Shown one piece after another: positions 7,768 through 9,201 of a DNA stretch of 9,201 bases. The stretch's first letter is position 1; each line of letters opens with the position of its first letter. The notes beneath the pieces were generated by a model. It searched no databases and was not told the DNA's origin. It saw only the letters and a program-made list of their open reading frames with translations. The position numbers and the translations under genes are program-made. Source of the stretch: Gammaproteobacteria bacterium UBA3498 (GTDB lineage: Bacteria; Pseudomonadota; Gammaproteobacteria; Pseudomonadales; Pseudohongiellaceae); the NCBI GenBank assembly GCA_002377605.1, contig DFQD01000220.1, positions 1 to 9,201 on the forward strand, written 5' to 3'.

Positions 7768-7908
7768 CAGATCAGCGGAATAAATAGTATCGATTCGCAA
7801 TCGAAGCAAAATTCTAAAACTTCTATAGACCCTTTTATAATTGCCACGCGAATAAAGGGTAGGGGACCTGCGCCTGTACACCTATGGAATCCCAAGTTCT
7901 GCGGCGAT
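7768..7908 (+). other. In-frame upstream extension of the DUF1285 gene, coding but without a canonical start codon
   Basis: These 47 sense codons are open and in frame with the ATG at 7909, following the tandem TAA at 7762-7767. The last part translates to APVHLWNPKFCGD, which matches the conserved PPVHLWNPxFCGDIDM entry motif of DUF1285 proteins, so at least 7870-7908 is almost certainly translated. No ATG, GTG, TTG or CTG codon occurs in this frame between 7768 and 7908. The only near-cognate starts are ATC (7771, 7789), ATA (7780, 7825, 7837, 7852) and ATT (7840). ATC 7789 has GGA 9 nt upstream and would give 193 aa; ATA 7825 would give 181 aa. Either length fits my memory of the family better than 153 aa. 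Confidence 0.7.
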
Positions 7909-8370
7909 ATGGATATGGTTATTGCCCGAGACGGTACCTGGTATCACGAAGGTAAACCTATCCGCCGCCCGGCTATGGTCCAGTTGTTTTCCTCTATTTT
8001 GTTACGGGAAGACGAGGAATATTTTCTAGTAACACCAATTGAAAAGGTAAGAATTCAGGTCGAGGACTGTCCGTTTTTAGCAACTCAAATGGAGATTTAT
8101 CAAACGGAAGGAGGGCAATCCATTGTTTTCACTACGAACACAGAAGAAATGGTAACTGTAGACAGTAAGCATCCTATCGAGGTTGGAAGCATCGGCGCTG
8201 AAAATGAGCCGCACCCAATTTTACACGTGCGTAATGGATTAAACGCTCTGATAAATCGCGCGGTATTCTACCGCCTAGTGGAGGCGGCAGAAGAAATCAA
8301 ATTAGATGGTAAGGGCATTCTTGGTGTATGGAGCGAAGGAAGTTTTTTTAAACTAGGACAGGTAGAGTAA
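7909..8370 (+). CDS. DUF1285 family protein (153 aa from the first ATG; true N-terminus lies upstream)
   Basis: Conserved protein of unknown function. Recognisable DUF1285 features are MDMVIARDGTWYHEGKPI at the start, then a block around RRPAMVQLFSSILLRED, then EYFLVTPIEKVRIQVEDCPF and, near the C-terminus, LHVRNGLNALINRAVFYRLV and GVWSEGSFFKLG. It has no signal peptide or membrane segment and is probably cytosolic. The given start is the first ATG, but it falls inside the family's conserved N-terminal motif, so the authentic protein should begin in the preceding in-frame stretch. Known structures of the family suggest a small beta-rich fold; no catalytic role is established to my knowledge. 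It lies upstream of etfB on the same strand, with 301 nt between them, so co-transcription is uncertain. From memory, pseudomonads also carry such a gene near the etf cluster. Confidence 0.85.
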   Translation: MDMVIARDGTWYHEGKPIRRPAMVQLFSSILLREDEEYFLVTPIEKVRIQVEDCPFLATQMEIYQTEGGQSIVFTTNTEEMVTVDSKHPIEVGSIGAENEPHPILHVRNGLNALINRAVFYRLVEAAEEIKLDGKGILGVWSEGSFFKLGQVE

Positions 8371-8378
8371 CTCTACCT
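8360..8378 (+). repeat. Inverted repeat with the DUF1285 stop codon as its loop
   Basis: AGGTAGAG (8360-8367) and CTCTACCT (8371-8378) are perfectly complementary over 8 bp and enclose only TAA, the stop codon. A transcript hairpin is possible, but no T-run follows (ATCTATACAG), so this is not a typical Rho-independent terminator. It could protect the mRNA 3' end, help pausing, or be a protein-binding palindrome. Confidence 0.45.
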
Positions 8379-8561
8379 ATCTATACAGATTTGCTTAGTA
8401 ATAATGCAAGTAGGTAATTCTTTATCGGTGTTTTTCTGTCCATACACAGTTTATTTTTACCACAATCCTAATCCCGGATTTGGATAGATAAGTATTAGCT
8501 GTTTTTAGCGTTTTAAATGATTCCTCCTCTTTTTGCGAATGGAGTCTTCGCCTGTGAGAGA

Positions 8562-8590
8562 TTGACCTAATTAGGTAAAAACGGCATCAT
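8562..8590 (+). promoter_or_regulatory. Candidate sigma-70 promoter of etfB
   Basis: TTGACC (8562-8567, 5 of 6 to consensus), a 17-nt spacer, and CATCAT (8585-8590, 4 of 6). Transcription would start near 8597 and leave a leader of about 75 nt. The -35 box overlaps the palindrome ACCTAATTAGGT, as expected if a repressor controls it. Confidence 0.45.
8565..8576. promoter_or_regulatory. 12-bp perfect palindrome ACCTAATTAGGT, possible operator
   Basis: A fully symmetric 12-mer overlapping the end of the proposed -35 and the start of the spacer. A dimeric regulator bound here would block RNA polymerase. It does not resemble the fatty-acid regulator sites I know (for example PsrA), so no regulator is named. 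Confidence 0.4.
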
Positions 8591-8646
8591 TAGTCCCCTT
8601 TTTTTGGGCTGGCTAAATAATTTCCTGCCGCCTTTCCAACAACCTA

Positions 8647-8658
8647 TGATAACTATCA
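8647..8658. repeat. Inverted repeat TGATA-AC-TATCA just ahead of the etfB ribosome binding site
   Basis: Two 5-bp arms are separated by 2 bp and end 4 nt before the GGAG sequence. The 2-nt centre is too tight for an RNA hairpin unless inner pairs open, so a DNA-binding site is more plausible. It could be chance in AT-rich sequence. Confidence 0.3.
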
Positions 8659-8662
8659 GATT

Positions 8663-8666
8663 GGAG
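8663..8666 (+). promoter_or_regulatory. Ribosome binding site of etfB
   Basis: GGAG, followed by 5 nt and the ATG at 8672. It is the clearest Shine-Dalgarno in the window and fixes the etfB start. Confidence 0.8.
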
Positions 8667-8671
8667 AATCC

Positions 8672-9201
8672 ATGAAGATTCTTGTTGGTGTTAAGCGTGT
8701 CGTAGACGCTAATGTCAAAGTCAGAGTGAAGTCTGACAACACCGGTGTAGATATAGCTAATGCGAAAATGGCGATTAATCCATTTTGTGAAATTGCAGTA
8801 GAGGAAGCTATACGAATGAAAGAAGCAGGTGCTGCTGAAGAGGTGGTAGCAGTGTCTATCGGTCCGGCAGTTTGTCAGGAACAAATTAGAACAGCTCTGG
8901 CTCTTGGTTCCGATCGAGGAATTCTTATTGAAACAGATGAACATGTTGACCCTTTAGCTGTCGCCAAAATTTTCAAGGCGATAGTAGATAGGGAGCAAGC
9001 AGACCTGGTTATTTTAGGCAAGCTCTCGATCGATACCGATAATAATCAAGTCGGTCAAATGTTGGCTGCTTTGTGTAATTATCCCCAAGGCACTTTCGCA
9101 TGCAATACCGAATTTAAGGAAGGGAAAATAGAAGTTAGCCGTGAGATCGACGGTGGTGAACAGGTTGTATTACTCGATCTGCCAGCAATTGTCACTACCG
9201 A
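8672..9201 (+). CDS. etfB: Electron transfer flavoprotein beta subunit, first 176 residues (3' end outside window)
   Basis: With EtfA it forms the FAD- and AMP-binding heterodimer that accepts electrons from acyl-CoA and related dehydrogenases and passes them to ETF-ubiquinone oxidoreductase at the membrane. It begins MKILVGVKRVVDANVKVRV after a good GGAG site. Family landmarks are NPFCEIAVEEAIRMKE (36-51), the AMP-binding region ADLVILGKLSIDTDNNQVGQ (110-129) and the ETF beta signature VSREIDGGEQVVLLDLPAIV (155-174). By comparison with other family members about 75 residues are missing at the window edge. The AMP-binding stretch differs somewhat from the usual GKQAIDDDxNQTGQM. No stop or frameshift is present. 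etfA would be expected directly downstream. Electron-bifurcating FixA proteins are relatives, but this sequence fits the housekeeping EtfB group better. Confidence 0.95.
   Translation, partial: MKILVGVKRVVDANVKVRVKSDNTGVDIANAKMAINPFCEIAVEEAIRMKEAGAAEEVVAVSIGPAVCQEQIRTALALGSDRGILIETDEHVDPLAVAKIFKAIVDREQADLVILGKLSIDTDNNQVGQMLAALCNYPQGTFACNTEFKEGKIEVSREIDGGEQVVLLDLPAIVTT

Larger units (their letters stand above)
8371..8671. other. Intergenic region between the DUF1285 gene and etfB
   Basis: AT-rich, with no supported gene or structured RNA. The first two thirds (8379-8560) show no clear motif beyond a short odd palindrome AATCCCGGATT (8470-8480) and several short T-runs. No convincing intrinsic terminator for the DUF1285 gene was found. 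The last 110 nt hold the probable etfB control region: a promoter overlapping a 12-bp palindrome, a second palindrome near the start, and a ribosome binding site. Confidence 0.6.

Noticed and set aside
7599..7895. 98-codon minus-strand frame between mnmH and the DUF1285 gene
   Set aside because: Its first third is antisense to the conserved DUF1285 N-terminal motif, it has no recognisable domain, and it runs across the proposed promoter and repeat region. Best explained as a chance frame.
8582..8630. Inverted repeat CGGCA...TGCCG and CCCC-T7-GGG in the etfB leader, considered as a riboswitch or attenuator
   Set aside because: Stems are only 3-5 bp with a long or all-T loop, and no alternative terminator structure or leader peptide could be built.
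8567..8944. 125-codon minus-strand frame at the right end
   Set aside because: Mostly antisense to etfB, which has a strong ribosome site and clear family motifs. The translation is rich in Cys, Phe, Ser and Tyr and has no recognisable domain.

Overview
The window looks like ordinary chromosome from a gammaproteobacterium, probably a marine or free-living one of moderate to low GC. This is inferred from the gene set: a bacterial hypoxanthine phosphoribosyltransferase, an AddA/AddB-like nuclease-helicase pair of the type found in beta- and gammaproteobacteria, MnmH (SelU), a DUF1285 protein and EtfB. I see no insertion sequence, phage gene, CRISPR array, tRNA or rRNA, and no sign of recent transfer.

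Layout. Bases 1-201 (+) are the 3' end of hpt, which is convergent with the next gene and separated from it by only 4 nt. Bases 206-7515 (-) form a compact three-gene operon read right to left: mnmH (tRNA 2-selenouridine synthase), then 9 nt, then an AddB-like Fe-S nuclease with a degenerate helicase region, then a 4-nt ATGA overlap, then an AddA-like UvrD-type helicase with a C-terminal nuclease domain. Bases 7516-7767 are a divergent intergenic region with a probable extended -10 promoter for mnmH and small symmetric or repeated motifs. Bases 7768-8370 (+) encode a DUF1285 protein. Its first canonical start codon (7909) lies inside the conserved N-terminal motif, so the true start is upstream and apparently uses no ATG, GTG or TTG. 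Bases 8371-8671 are an intergenic region with a candidate promoter and two palindromes. From 8672 to the window end (+) is etfB, cut off by the edge.

How the genes fit together. The AddA-like and AddB-like proteins should form a two-subunit helicase-nuclease that resects double-strand breaks for RecA-dependent recombination, in place of RecBCD or as a functional equivalent. Their coupling to mnmH is genomic, with no obvious functional link. EtfB with EtfA (presumably just outside the window) carries electrons from acyl-CoA and other dehydrogenases to ETF-ubiquinone oxidoreductase. DUF1285 has no established function. The best candidates for a second look are the missing start codon of the DUF1285 gene, the Gly-to-Ala change in the MnmH P-loop, and the palindromes at the etfB promoter. 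I did not find a convincing new multi-gene system.
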